From positions 1 through 22,482 of IMG/VR virus record IMGVR_UViG_3300020472_000187: a stretch of DNA of 22,482 nt; one strand, written 5' to 3'. Of this stretch, positions 7,745-15,547 are shown piece by piece; positions within the stretch are counted from its first letter, which is position 1; every line of letters starts with the position of its first letter. Source of the stretch: a virus. Below the pieces are notes generated by a model. It was not told the origin of the DNA, made no database searches, and saw only the letters and a program-made list of their open reading frames with translations. Made by a program: the position numbers and the translations under genes.

Positions 7745-10161
7745 TACCGCTGCCTCTCTGCGCCCTTAGATGTTCGCCAAAGAACAAAGCTGTCGATTGA
7801 AAACGGCTCGTCGTTTGTCCCGTTTTCAAATTCAATCTCAATCTCGCGACAAACTACTGAGTTCGGAAAAACAAGACGTTGCATGAGCTGGGGTCGACCG
7901 TTCCACGTGGAGCTCCCCCACGTTTTTGTCGAATCACCCCAGCCAATCTTGCTCTCAAGGTCCGTGTTTTCTTCCTTGTTTGCCAGCGTGCCAAACTTGT
8001 TTAAGGCAAACGACATCTGGCCCTCAGCAACAGGGTTTCTGTTTTTGTACCACTTGACTGTAACCGAGTGCTCCCCGGTGTAAGGGAAGAATACGTCAAT
8101 CCCGCTGACTTCCATCTCTTCGCCAGAAGACCACCCAGTTTGGGTTTGACCGTAAGGCCCAAACTTAATGCGCCCAGAGCAAGACCCTGCAGACACAGTA
8201 GGAAGCTTCCCTTGGTCAGCAGTCCCAGGGCGAAACTTGTAATCAAAAGAGTCGCCAAGCCCCCACAAAATTAAGTCTGAATTCTGAATTGAATCAACCG
8301 CGCTCTTTGCCTTCTTAGTCTTCCCTTTAGTTGTCGGGATCCTAGGTGAGTCACGGACAGACACTTCCTTGTGCGAGCGTTCGTCGTGGCGAATGCCAAG
8401 CACCGACTCGCCTTTGTAATGAGCAGCGGCAGTAACCTTTTGTCCTTTGATTACCGTTACGGCGTCTAACTGGTAGTGGTAGCAAAGGACGGTGTCGTTT
8501 TCGTTTCCGGGTCCACTTGGCAAAGCAATAAACAACCGGCGCTCTTTTTCATCAAGCCAAGAAACCGCGTTCCTAAGGCCCCTAGTTGAAACGTTTTTCC
8601 ACCATTTGTTTAGGTTTGCAGACAGTGGCTTAATCGATCCACCGTTGTATTGGTACACGCCATCTCGGCCAACAAACACAATCCGCTCGTAAGCTAAAAT
8701 TGAAGCCCTAGGGGCAACGCACCCAACAGACTCGTTAACCGGAGTAAGCACAGGAGTCCCATCAGAGGAGCCTGTGACCTGGTAGATAGAGTCTTCCTTA
8801 AAGATGATTAGCGAATCTTCCATCGCCACCATCCCCGTGATGTCTGAGTTGTCTCTACTGTTTACGTCAAGAAACTGGTTTGGGTCTGAGACTTGCTCTG
8901 GAAGATCTTGATCACTGTAGAAAACAAAAGACGGGCTTGAGTCTGTAACGTAATAACCGCGCCCCTTGAAGAAGGCGATGTACTTACTTGTCGGAGGCGG
9001 GGTCAGCCTTTCAGCTAAAGGAGATCCTAAGGCTGCAGAGTCAACAGCATCTTCATGGTCGTAAACCACTCGCTGGTTAACGCAAATTTGTCGCCAAAAG
9101 TAATACTCCCCGTCCTTCGCTCGTTTGTAGATGTTTCTCCAAACAATGTCTGACTGCGAGGGTCGGTCAAACCCTGTGATTTTAATTAGCGCCCTGTGCG
9201 GGTTTCTAGAAAGGGGAGTCCCCCCTGAGCCGTCTAAGGGGGGCTCAGGCTCTTCAATCCAGCAATTTTCTCCACCCCCGGTCCCGATAACATCTTTGCG
9301 AGTGTCGTGAAAGCTAGCGTTCTTGTAGATCTCTCCGACCTTAACGGTATTGCCTGGCTCGCTAGGCGATCCCTCTGCCCCGCTCTCGCTAACAAAAGTA
9401 GCTCGGTACTGCATTGTTTGGACAGAGCTCAAGTCATTGCCCCGATCACCCTCGCCAATCCCAACAAACTCATCATTGATAGAAAAGTCTGGGTCTAGTG
9501 CAAGTTGCCCGTCTGGGTCAGGAGAGACCTTTGCTGCGCTAGGTGGTGACGGAATTTCATGAACGCCAATTCTTGATGCGTAGTCTCCGTTCCACTTTAA
9601 ATTTGCATCTACCCCGTTTGAGATAAACAAGTAACCGCCCCAAGTTGAGAAGTAGTCTCCCTCAAAGGGGTCCGTCCCTTCCGTTCGACGCGCAGCAATA
9701 AACTGGTTACCTTCAGGACTTGAAGAGTACTGCTCTTCCCACGGGCTTCCTTCTCCAATGTGCGGCAAGCCAGCCTTTTCCAGACTGTTCCCCCTAACTA
9801 CTAGAATCCGACCAGCCTTGTACTTGTCTGCGCTTAAAGGTCCGATAGTGTTTGCTAGGCTTGTGTAGTGCGGCTCAGCCTTAGAGCTATCTCCTGAGAT
9901 AGAAACAACCAGCTCGGTCGGCCCCCCTGGAACGGTGTACGAGGTAATTGCATTAACCCTCGTATTGAGCAGATGCGGGGTTAACCACTCCCAGTCAACT
10001 AATCCCCGGATGCCCTTAACCTTTTCTACTCGACCAACAACTTGGAAATAGCAGCCATCAACCTCTCGAGCCTCTCCGTTAGCCACGTAGACGCGGTCGG
10101 AAAGGCCTGAGGTAAGAATAGGGATGGCTCGGATGCCACGGCCCTGTGCGATTCTAGCCAT
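7744..10161 (-). CDS. Tail nozzle-like protein (805 aa; tail tubular B / stabilisation type)
   Basis: The start is ATG, 9 nt after the adaptor stop, with AGGGG upstream. The N-terminus is of the kind found in phage stabilisation/nozzle proteins: a polar lead, then an early GLVDWEWLTP stretch. Residues 170-200 carry a beta-propeller-like YLFISNGVDANLKW motif. Residues 248-380 resemble a fibronectin-III-type module (YRATFVSESGAEGSPSEPG, then RNIYKRAKDGEYYFW). Later repeats such as ITGMVAMEDSLIIFKEDSIY and RIVFVGRDGVYQYNGG (about 441-507) are propeller-blade-like. Length is close to T7 gp12 (794 aa), and the slot right after the adaptor matches T7 gp11-gp12 and P22 gp4-gp10. It probably forms the tube below the portal-adaptor ring. 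The class is fairly secure; the exact family is not. Confidence 0.8.
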   Translation of the reverse strand: MARIAQGRGIRAIPILTSGLSDRVYVANGEAREVDGCYFQVVGRVEKVKGIRGLVDWEWLTPHLLNTRVNAITSYTVPGGPTELVVSISGDSSKAEPHYTSLANTIGPLSADKYKAGRILVVRGNSLEKAGLPHIGEGSPWEEQYSSSPEGNQFIAARRTEGTDPFEGDYFSTWGGYLFISNGVDANLKWNGDYASRIGVHEIPSPPSAAKVSPDPDGQLALDPDFSINDEFVGIGEGDRGNDLSSVQTMQYRATFVSESGAEGSPSEPGNTVKVGEIYKNASFHDTRKDVIGTGGGENCWIEEPEPPLDGSGGTPLSRNPHRALIKITGFDRPSQSDIVWRNIYKRAKDGEYYFWRQICVNQRVVYDHEDAVDSAALGSPLAERLTPPPTSKYIAFFKGRGYYVTDSSPSFVFYSDQDLPEQVSDPNQFLDVNSRDNSDITGMVAMEDSLIIFKEDSIYQVTGSSDGTPVLTPVNESVGCVAPRASILAYERIVFVGRDGVYQYNGGSIKPLSANLNKWWKNVSTRGLRNAVSWLDEKERRLFIALPSGPGNENDTVLCYHYQLDAVTVIKGQKVTAAAHYKGESVLGIRHDERSHKEVSVRDSPRIPTTKGKTKKAKSAVDSIQNSDLILWGLGDSFDYKFRPGTADQGKLPTVSAGSCSGRIKFGPYGQTQTGWSSGEEMEVSGIDVFFPYTGEHSVTVKWYKNRNPVAEGQMSFALNKFGTLANKEENTDLESKIGWGDSTKTWGSSTWNGRPQLMQRLVFPNSVVCREIEIEFENGTNDEPFSIDSFVLWRTSKGAERQR

Positions 10162-10170
10162 CGCTTGCCC

Positions 10171-11499
10171 CTAGGTGTCTACTGTGCGAGGCCAACTGCC
10201 ATCGCTAAATTGCTTGTCGTAAGCCCCGGGCTCTCCGTAGCCAATGCTAATGACTGTCCCTGGATCGGACTCTTCGTCGCGCTCCATTCGCTCAATCATC
10301 TCCATAGCTACGCTTCTCTTAAAGGACGATGCGGAGTAATTTTCCCCCTCGCTTAGAGCATAGCTTTCGGCTAGGTCGAGAATGACTTGGTGGAACTGGA
10401 CAGGGATGTGCGGGACATCCGTGTCTAGAACCAATTCCTTAGGTGCGACAAAGTAAGTGATGTCAATCACATACTCGCCATCCGGGGGAGGCCAGGTCCT
10501 GATGTGGTCTGAGCCGTTAAGCTCAACCGCCATTGGTGATACCGAGCCAATGTTTGTGCCCATCGTTGCACCGGTAATGTCTAAGTCAAAGTGCTTAAAC
10601 CCAATCGTGCTGTCTGTGTACAGGTCCTGCAAGGTGCTCGTAATGTAGTCGCTTGTTGGGGCGTTTCTGTGATGGAAAAACTCTGACCCACCAACCTTGG
10701 TCCGGTAAATAGAAACGCCGAAGTCAGACTGTCGAACGTAAGCCAAATCAACCCCGTTATTTGGGGCGCTTATCGTTACAGAAACCTCAGGAGAAAAAGG
10801 CCCAAGCTCCTGTGTCTTAGTATTGAAATAGCAGTACTTGTACTTGTACGTGCCTGGCACCATGCTGCCGCTACCATTTGTAATAGCGGTAGCTGTAGGT
10901 GCAGTACCGGGAACTGGAATCTGTGTGTGTCGCTCTATTGAGTAGTACTGCGGGTAAGATTCGTAATCCTTAACCGTCATCTTTTTCATGTGCTGTGGGA
11001 GAAGACTTTCTTTCTTCATGTGGCTAGTGAAGCCATTGCCCGTGCAAATAATAGACTCAACGCCCGCTGTGTTCGCAGGAAGCGGGTACTCGTCCCAGTA
11101 GATCTTCCAAGCGTCACGGTTTGTTGCGGTAGTGGTGGAGCCCCCGTAGTTGGCCTCGATGTACGCATTGGTCGTTGCGTCGTGGCTAGCGATTCGATGA
11201 ACCGTGCCATCTGGACAAGACAATCGAGCTCCAGACCTAGTGGCCTTACCTGCGATTGTCGTCATGTTTGAGATAACGCGACTTCCAGCCGTAAAGGTCG
11301 CCCCTGGCGAAGCTACCGTTCCAGCAGCCGTTTCGGGGGCGTAAGTGCTGAACTGGTGGGTTCTCCGCAACCAGCTCCACGTCTGACGCCGACCACAGAT
11401 GGTCATGTATGCGTCGTTGACGAAGTCTCCTAGGCGAGACTCATTTCCATCGAATCCGCGCCTACGTCCTAGGCGCTGCTTAAGTGTAGCAAAGTTCAC
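10171..11499 (-). CDS. Head-to-tail adaptor protein (442 aa) with an inserted module
   Basis: The start is GTG with a GGAGG Shine-Dalgarno 5 nt upstream. Residues 1-46 read as the start of a podovirus adaptor: a helix, RRRGFDGNESRLGDFVNDAY, then a Trp-rich WSWLRR. Residues 365-412 are a helical C-terminus (QFHQVILDLAESYAL and a charged helix), as expected for a protein that docks on the portal. Residues about 55-345 are a long Thr/Gly-rich, beta-type insertion, including a fibronectin-III-like segment at 216-300. P22 gp4 (166 aa) and T7 gp11 (196 aa) are less than half this length, so the insertion is a notable elaboration. It lies between decoration genes and the nozzle gene, as expected. 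Adaptor assignment is fairly confident. Confidence 0.75.
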   Translation of the reverse strand: MNFATLKQRLGRRRGFDGNESRLGDFVNDAYMTICGRRQTWSWLRRTHQFSTYAPETAAGTVASPGATFTAGSRVISNMTTIAGKATRSGARLSCPDGTVHRIASHDATTNAYIEANYGGSTTTATNRDAWKIYWDEYPLPANTAGVESIICTGNGFTSHMKKESLLPQHMKKMTVKDYESYPQYYSIERHTQIPVPGTAPTATAITNGSGSMVPGTYKYKYCYFNTKTQELGPFSPEVSVTISAPNNGVDLAYVRQSDFGVSIYRTKVGGSEFFHHRNAPTSDYITSTLQDLYTDSTIGFKHFDLDITGATMGTNIGSVSPMAVELNGSDHIRTWPPPDGEYVIDITYFVAPKELVLDTDVPHIPVQFHQVILDLAESYALSEGENYSASSFKRSVAMEMIERMERDEESDPGTVISIGYGEPGAYDKQFSDGSWPRTVDT

Positions 11500-11520
11500 C
11501 TGAGCCTCCAGTTCGGGGAT

Positions 11521-11559
11521 CTAAGGGTGCAGGGCGGTCAGGTCGCCCCACACCCCTAG
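11521..11559 (-). ncRNA. Long RNA hairpin before the adaptor gene
   Basis: In the minus-strand transcript, 11559-11544 can pair with 11536-11521 over 16 consecutive positions, including three G-U wobbles, around a 7-nt loop (ACCUGAC). No U-run follows, so it is not a typical intrinsic terminator. It sits in the 73-nt gap between the 199-aa gene and the adaptor start. It could set mRNA ends or stability, or weakly attenuate transcription. Function is inferred. Confidence 0.6.
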
Positions 11560-11572
11560 AGGTTACCCGAGT

Positions 11573-12172
11573 CTAGCGACCGGGATGTGATCGTCTGAGA
11601 TAGACCGTGATGTCTAGCGGTCCCATCGCACTCGTGTCGTGTCCAGCTCCCGCGCGAAGAAAGCCAATGTAAAGGCAATCCTTAGGCGCGAGGAATACCT
11701 CTGCAGGAGAAGCATTTTCAGGCCCCTTAACCGTTGGCGTAATTGGGTCAGCGGCAGTGCTGATTGCGTGAGTAGCCGGGTTGGTGGTGTTGGTGTTGAG
11801 CCAGATGTTGCTAATGATCTTTCCGACCAACGCACCGTCAGGAATCCTAACGTTCACATTGTCTCGACCAGTAATAAACACCGACTGAGTACCATTAGAA
11901 GCGTGACTGCTACTAGTGATTGCTTTTTCGTTTTCAATAACGATTGACTCAATCTTCCAGTGCCCACCATCGGCTGACGAAGCGGGTGCCGTAAAGATGG
12001 GGTAAAGACATGAGTCCCCGTCAGTCGTAAGCAGTGGCCCTGAATTGGTCGTGTCGGGCAAAGCGATGCTCTTAGTGACCACCGCAAGGCCTGCTCCGTG
12101 AGTTTGATGCGCGCCTTTTACAGCGTTCCAAATTGCTCGCCCGAAACCTACGGGCGCTGTCTTAGTAGCCAT
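11573..12172 (-). CDS. Beta-rich hypothetical virion protein (199 aa)
   Basis: The ATG start has a GAGAG Shine-Dalgarno about 9 nt upstream. The product is rich in Ser, Thr, Ala, Asn and Gly. Alternating hydrophobic strands (for example HWKIESIVIEN and VFITGRDNVNVRIPDG) point to a beta-sandwich, ending in LDITVYLRRSHPGR. There is no Cys pair motif, membrane segment or enzyme signature. It lies between the cement-like protein and the adaptor, with a strong RNA hairpin in the gap on each side, which suggests an expression level different from its neighbours. A head decoration, head-fibre or connector-associated protein is plausible. I do not recognise its family. Confidence 0.6.
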   Translation of the reverse strand: MATKTAPVGFGRAIWNAVKGAHQTHGAGLAVVTKSIALPDTTNSGPLLTTDGDSCLYPIFTAPASSADGGHWKIESIVIENEKAITSSSHASNGTQSVFITGRDNVNVRIPDGALVGKIISNIWLNTNTTNPATHAISTAADPITPTVKGPENASPAEVFLAPKDCLYIGFLRAGAGHDTSAMGPLDITVYLRRSHPGR

Positions 12173-12201
12173 TCTAAATTCTCTCTTTCTCGACCTGTTT
12201 A

Positions 12202-12225
12202 GGTAGGGGGCCGAAGCCCCCTACC
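12202..12225 (-). terminator. Perfect 10-bp hairpin with UUCG loop after the capsid genes
   Basis: Read on the minus strand, GGTAGGGGGC, the loop TTCG, and GCCCCCTACC form a perfect 10-bp stem closed by the very stable C(UUCG)G tetraloop. It lies 49 nt downstream of the cement gene stop and 29 nt upstream of the next ATG. The following bases are UAAACAGG rather than a U-run. A partial (leaky) terminator or a 3'-end-protecting hairpin for abundant capsid and cement mRNA fits better than full termination. Confidence 0.65.
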
Positions 12226-12274
12226 CTCAGGTGTGTTGCCTGCCAACGGCCTAAGCGGCTGACAGACGAGTTTT

Positions 12275-12853
12275 CTACATGAAGGGACCAATAGGGTTGT
12301 TGTAAAGAACAATCTTTACGTTGCCCTGAGATCCATCAACAACAAGGTCAGCGCCATTGCTCAACGCCCCACCAAGCGGGTCGTTTGCGCGACCGCGAAG
12401 AGCCGTCAATACAGTCTCCAGCTCTGTTGCGCCCAACACGCCAGAAAGGACGGCGTTGGCCCCCCCGTTGTTGTTTGACGACAGCGCCGCGTTATTCGTA
12501 AGCGTGAACTTCACCGCGTTACCGATGTTGTCGTCCGCTACAAAAAGAGCAGCATTGCTGTCAATGTCAGCGCCGTCCGCATCGCAAAAAGCGAGAGTCT
12601 CGCCAGCAACACAGAAGGAACCAACATCACCAGCAGCCACAGACAGACTCTCGCAAACACCGATAGTCATAATGACCTGGTCAAGCTGAGTCGAGCCAGC
12701 AGCCGAACTCTTATCAACCGCGTAAGCCTCGGAGACTAGGTCCCCGTCTGCGTTTCGCGTGACAATCAACTGCACAACGTAACCCTGAATAAGAGCAACG
12801 GTCGACTTGTTGATTGCTTCAACAGTAATCTTTCTCGGAAGAGACAAAGCCAT
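12275..12853 (-). CDS. Putative capsid cement/decoration protein (192 aa)
   Basis: The ATG at 12853 is preceded by AGAAAGGAG with 7-nt spacing, a very strong Shine-Dalgarno. The frame is open further upstream but would overlap the coat gene with no comparable signal. The product is rich in Ala, Val, Gly and Asp and acidic overall. It starts with a short helix-free lead (ALSLPRKITVEAINKS) and contains VAAGDVGSFCVAGET, a turn pattern like that of small capsid cement proteins. Position directly after the coat gene (14-nt gap) and the strong ribosome site suggest an abundant shell-binding protein. The cement role is inferred from position, size and composition. Several Cys (about 85, 97 and 106) are unusual for such a protein. 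Confidence 0.7.
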   Translation of the reverse strand: MALSLPRKITVEAINKSTVALIQGYVVQLIVTRNADGDLVSEAYAVDKSSAAGSTQLDQVIMTIGVCESLSVAAGDVGSFCVAGETLAFCDADGADIDSNAALFVADDNIGNAVKFTLTNNAALSSNNNGGANAVLSGVLGATELETVLTALRGRANDPLGGALSNGADLVVDGSQGNVKIVLYNNPIGPFM

Positions 12854-12867
12854 TTTCGTACTCCTTT

Positions 12868-13950
12868 CTAGGCGCTGTACGCGCCGCCAGCAAAGTTGAA
12901 GCAACCGTGCTCGCGAAGGTTATTGATCGTAAGGATACTGTGGAACTTGGTCTTGGAAATCCAAGCCCACTGCTCCTGCGCCAAGCGCCAGTCATCCATG
13001 AAGAAGTGAGCGTTGGGGTTAATCCAAAGCTTCATGTTGCCTAGGTTGGTCTGACCCTGGCTCTTGCCCTTAACGGGATCGAGCATTCCAGGCTCAAAGT
13101 TGTACCCAACCGAGCCACTTGGAGTGCCACCGGTCAGGTTCAACATGAAGCCTTCACCACTGTTCTCAGTGATGTTGTAGTCAGGGATAACCAGAGCACC
13201 CTTGAATCGGAGGCTAGTGAAGCCAGCGCTTCCCATGTCCTCGTCAACCAGAGCTCGCTCAGGACCACACCACTCCTCGTAACCGTCGTAGACAGCTGGG
13301 TCGACCAGCATGACGTCGGGACGACGACCAAACTTAGCGCACTCTCGGTACAACTTAGTCCAGGTCGGGATACCCTGAGTCATGAAGCCACCAGCGATCT
13401 GCTGGAACTGGTTGTGGTGGTAGGTTGCGTTCTTCGCGACGTTAGCGACAGTCCCACTCTGCGCTGCAGGCGTGGCAAAGTCGATCATTCCGCGAAGACC
13501 ATCGATGTCACCATTCACACTCTTAGCTGTGTGAAGCTGCTCTTCGATGTAGTTACGCATCGTGATAGCGCACTGAGTCAACTCGGCGTCAAGAAGACGT
13601 CCGATCTGCTTCTTAGCGTTCTGGTTCAGGTCAACCTTGTCGCAAGCGACAACGGACTGGCAGGAAATCTGGCCCCACTCGTCCCAAATGAACGGCTTGG
13701 CAAACTCGCTGTCAGCGGTGTTGAGAACCTGCGTACCCTGGTAGGTCTGCACGTTCGGGTTTTCGGCGTGTGCGAAGGGGATTCGCGCAGATGGTGCAGC
13801 CTCGAGATGGATCGCACCCTTCTTGTACATAAGGTACAGAAGCGGCGATTGCTCGAGGATAAGCCATACAAGCTTTTCCCACGACGCACCCCACGTCAGC
13901 GTAAACGCCTTCGTGTAGTCGGTAAGTGTAGTTGAAAACGGAGCGCCCAT
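12868..13950 (-). CDS. Major capsid protein (360 aa)
   Basis: The ATG start has GAGGA 5 nt upstream. The gene lies directly after a scaffold-like gene and before the cement-like gene, the standard coat position. The sequence has the look of an HK97-fold coat: an N-terminal helical segment (about 1-45), a strand-rich E-loop-like section, a long helix around 115-145 (LDAELTQCAITMRNYIEEQL), and the typical P-domain phrase RRPDVMLVDPAVYDGYEEW near residue 210. The C-terminal part is strand-rich (MKLWINPNAHFFMDDWRLAQ). Length fits the 300-430 residue range of the fold. No fused protease or Ig-like domain is present. The function is confident; the exact coat family would need a profile search. Confidence 0.88.
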   Translation of the reverse strand: MGAPFSTTLTDYTKAFTLTWGASWEKLVWLILEQSPLLYLMYKKGAIHLEAAPSARIPFAHAENPNVQTYQGTQVLNTADSEFAKPFIWDEWGQISCQSVVACDKVDLNQNAKKQIGRLLDAELTQCAITMRNYIEEQLHTAKSVNGDIDGLRGMIDFATPAAQSGTVANVAKNATYHHNQFQQIAGGFMTQGIPTWTKLYRECAKFGRRPDVMLVDPAVYDGYEEWCGPERALVDEDMGSAGFTSLRFKGALVIPDYNITENSGEGFMLNLTGGTPSGSVGYNFEPGMLDPVKGKSQGQTNLGNMKLWINPNAHFFMDDWRLAQEQWAWISKTKFHSILTINNLREHGCFNFAGGAYSA

Positions 13951-13971
13951 TATTTCCTCACATAGTTAGGC

Positions 13972-14937
13972 CTAGCCCAACCGAGACCCTAAGTCTGAGT
14001 TCTGCCCCAAAACCGCATCTAGAATCTCATCCATCGACATTGTCGCGGTTGAGCCTACAGGCGATGAGGAAGTACCAGACTGAGAGCTTGCCGGCGGGGC
14101 TGCTTCGGCCCTTCTTTTGGCATTGTTGATAAGACGGCCCTCATTGACCGCCCTAATGGCTCGTTCCCCTGCCAAAGACAAAGCCGCGCGATACGAAGGC
14201 TCTGTCCCTGACGAGAGGAGACTGGTGATAGTTGGATCGTTTGAGTCAAGAATCTTTCGCATCTCACCACGAACCCGGTCGTCGCGAAACTCCCGGTATT
14301 GACTAGTCTTCATCTCTTCAAAGATGTTGTTAATTCGACTAGCCTCGCGATGCGGTGCAAAGGTTTCTGCAACTGAGTTAACCTGACCCTTAAGTGCCTC
14401 GATCTCCTGCATTAAAGCGAGTTCGCGCTCCGAAGAGCCCCCAGTCGCTTTAAGTCGAGCGTCCATTACTTCAAGTAGCGCCCCAAACCCGTCTCCGTTT
14501 TTTGCTTTTTCGGTGAATCGCTGACGCAAATCATCAACGCTTACTTCAGTCTCCTGAGGTGCGTTGTCGGCCCCATTTGGCCTTTGGCTTGCCTGCTGTG
14601 CCTGTAAGGCGAGGAAAGCCTGTTGGAGTTGGTTTTGTTGTTGCTGTAGTGCTGACCGGTCAGACTCAAGCTCACGCTTAAAATCAGCGAGATCTTGGGT
14701 CTTTTTAGTAAGACCGGATTGCATTTCTCGATAAATGGCGAGGTTCTCAGGGGCGAGGTCAAGTGGGTTACCTGACCAAAACGCTCCAGAACCGTCTTCA
14801 CCATCGCTCGAGCCATCGGTCTCTGTAGCTTCTACTTCACCTTCAGAGTCGATCCCATCGGCGGCCACCGATAGGTTGTCGAGTTCTCCAGGCTCCGAAG
14901 AAATTTCAGAGTTGTCGTTGCCAAGCTCTGGATTCAC
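13972..14937 (-). CDS. Scaffolding protein (321 aa)
   Basis: The start is GTG with GGAG 5 nt upstream. An earlier ATG is out of frame and stops after four codons. The N-terminal 50 residues are very acidic (Glu, Asp, Ser, Gly). Residues about 68-120 form a predicted coiled coil with a Gln-rich stretch, and 140-290 are charged helices. The C-terminus is Pro/Ser-rich, then MSMDEILDAVLG. An acidic, helical, low-complexity protein immediately before the coat gene is the usual phage scaffold, which binds the inside of the procapsid and leaves on maturation. There is no Ser-protease motif, so it is not an obvious fused protease-scaffold. The role is inferred from composition and position, both strong. 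Confidence 0.82.
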   Translation of the reverse strand: MNPELGNDNSEISSEPGELDNLSVAADGIDSEGEVEATETDGSSDGEDGSGAFWSGNPLDLAPENLAIYREMQSGLTKKTQDLADFKRELESDRSALQQQQNQLQQAFLALQAQQASQRPNGADNAPQETEVSVDDLRQRFTEKAKNGDGFGALLEVMDARLKATGGSSERELALMQEIEALKGQVNSVAETFAPHREASRINNIFEEMKTSQYREFRDDRVRGEMRKILDSNDPTITSLLSSGTEPSYRAALSLAGERAIRAVNEGRLINNAKRRAEAAPPASSQSGTSSSPVGSTATMSMDEILDAVLGQNSDLGSRLG

Positions 14938-14955
14938 GGAATCTCCATGCTGCAG

Positions 14956-15531
14956 TTAAAGTGAAAGGTGGTCCCGAACTAACTGCTCAAGTTCAGGCCT
15001 TTTAGTTGTGTTGGGAACTTTAAGCCCCAACGACTTAGCCTGGGCTTTAAGCCCAGTCCAAGTGTCTGCGACAATCGTATCCTTTTTACCGCCCTCAGTG
15101 TCAACGGCTACTTTGTCGTTTTCAGTAGAGTTATCGGCGGCTTCGGATTTATTTTTATCACGCTCAGCCCACCGACCCTTGATGTCATCCAAAGTATACC
15201 TACGAATGTGTGTCGTAGATTCACGCTTAGGAGCCTTGCCAGCCTCAACTAAACCGTGCTTCTTAAGGATTGCTTTTGCTTCTGACTTGGTGACTGTTTT
15301 ATTTACCAACTCTTCTTCTGGGGCGTTTTCCCCAAAAGTGTACTCATCGTTGTGAATAACTTGAGTACGAACGTCAGCCATAAAGTCGTGCCTAAGGGTT
15401 CCTTTTCTGCGGCACCTTGGGCAGCTAATAAACCGAAACTCTTGTTCGTTCTGAGCCAAAAACCCAGAGACGGTAAAGCCTTGTTCGTGTTGATGGGCGC
15501 ACCTAATGCACCGCATTGTATAGATTGGCAT
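14956..15531 (-). CDS. FmdB-like zinc-ribbon protein with C-terminal Rho-N/HeH-like segment
   Basis: The product (191 aa) starts MPIYTMRCIRC, like the FmdB family of putative regulatory zinc ribbons, with Cys pairs at 8/11 and 37/40 that can bind one zinc. The middle is Lys/Glu/Thr-rich and probably disordered. Residues about 156-190 (TWTGLKAQAKSLGL to LEQLVRDHL) resemble the small helix-extended-helix / Rho-N or SAP-like fold that binds nucleic acid. The gene lies between portal and scaffold. It could act as a nucleic-acid-binding late regulator or as a minor head or packaging factor. The zinc site is seen directly; the rest is inference. Upstream AAGGAAGG is close to the ATG, so the exact Shine-Dalgarno spacing is unclear. 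Confidence 0.72.
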   Translation of the reverse strand: MPIYTMRCIRCAHQHEQGFTVSGFLAQNEQEFRFISCPRCRRKGTLRHDFMADVRTQVIHNDEYTFGENAPEEELVNKTVTKSEAKAILKKHGLVEAGKAPKRESTTHIRRYTLDDIKGRWAERDKNKSEAADNSTENDKVAVDTEGGKKDTIVADTWTGLKAQAKSLGLKVPNTTKRPELEQLVRDHLSL

Positions 15532-15547
15532 CCTTCCTTAACTCCTT

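Noticed and set aside
12854-12904. Longer N-terminus for the cement-like protein
   Set aside because: It would overlap the end of the coat gene, while the ATG at 12853 has a near-ideal Shine-Dalgarno.
13414-13935. 173-aa plus-strand open frame opposite the coat gene
   Set aside because: It is antisense to a confident capsid gene, has no convincing ribosome site, and its composition looks like a reverse shadow. All other supported genes are on the minus strand.
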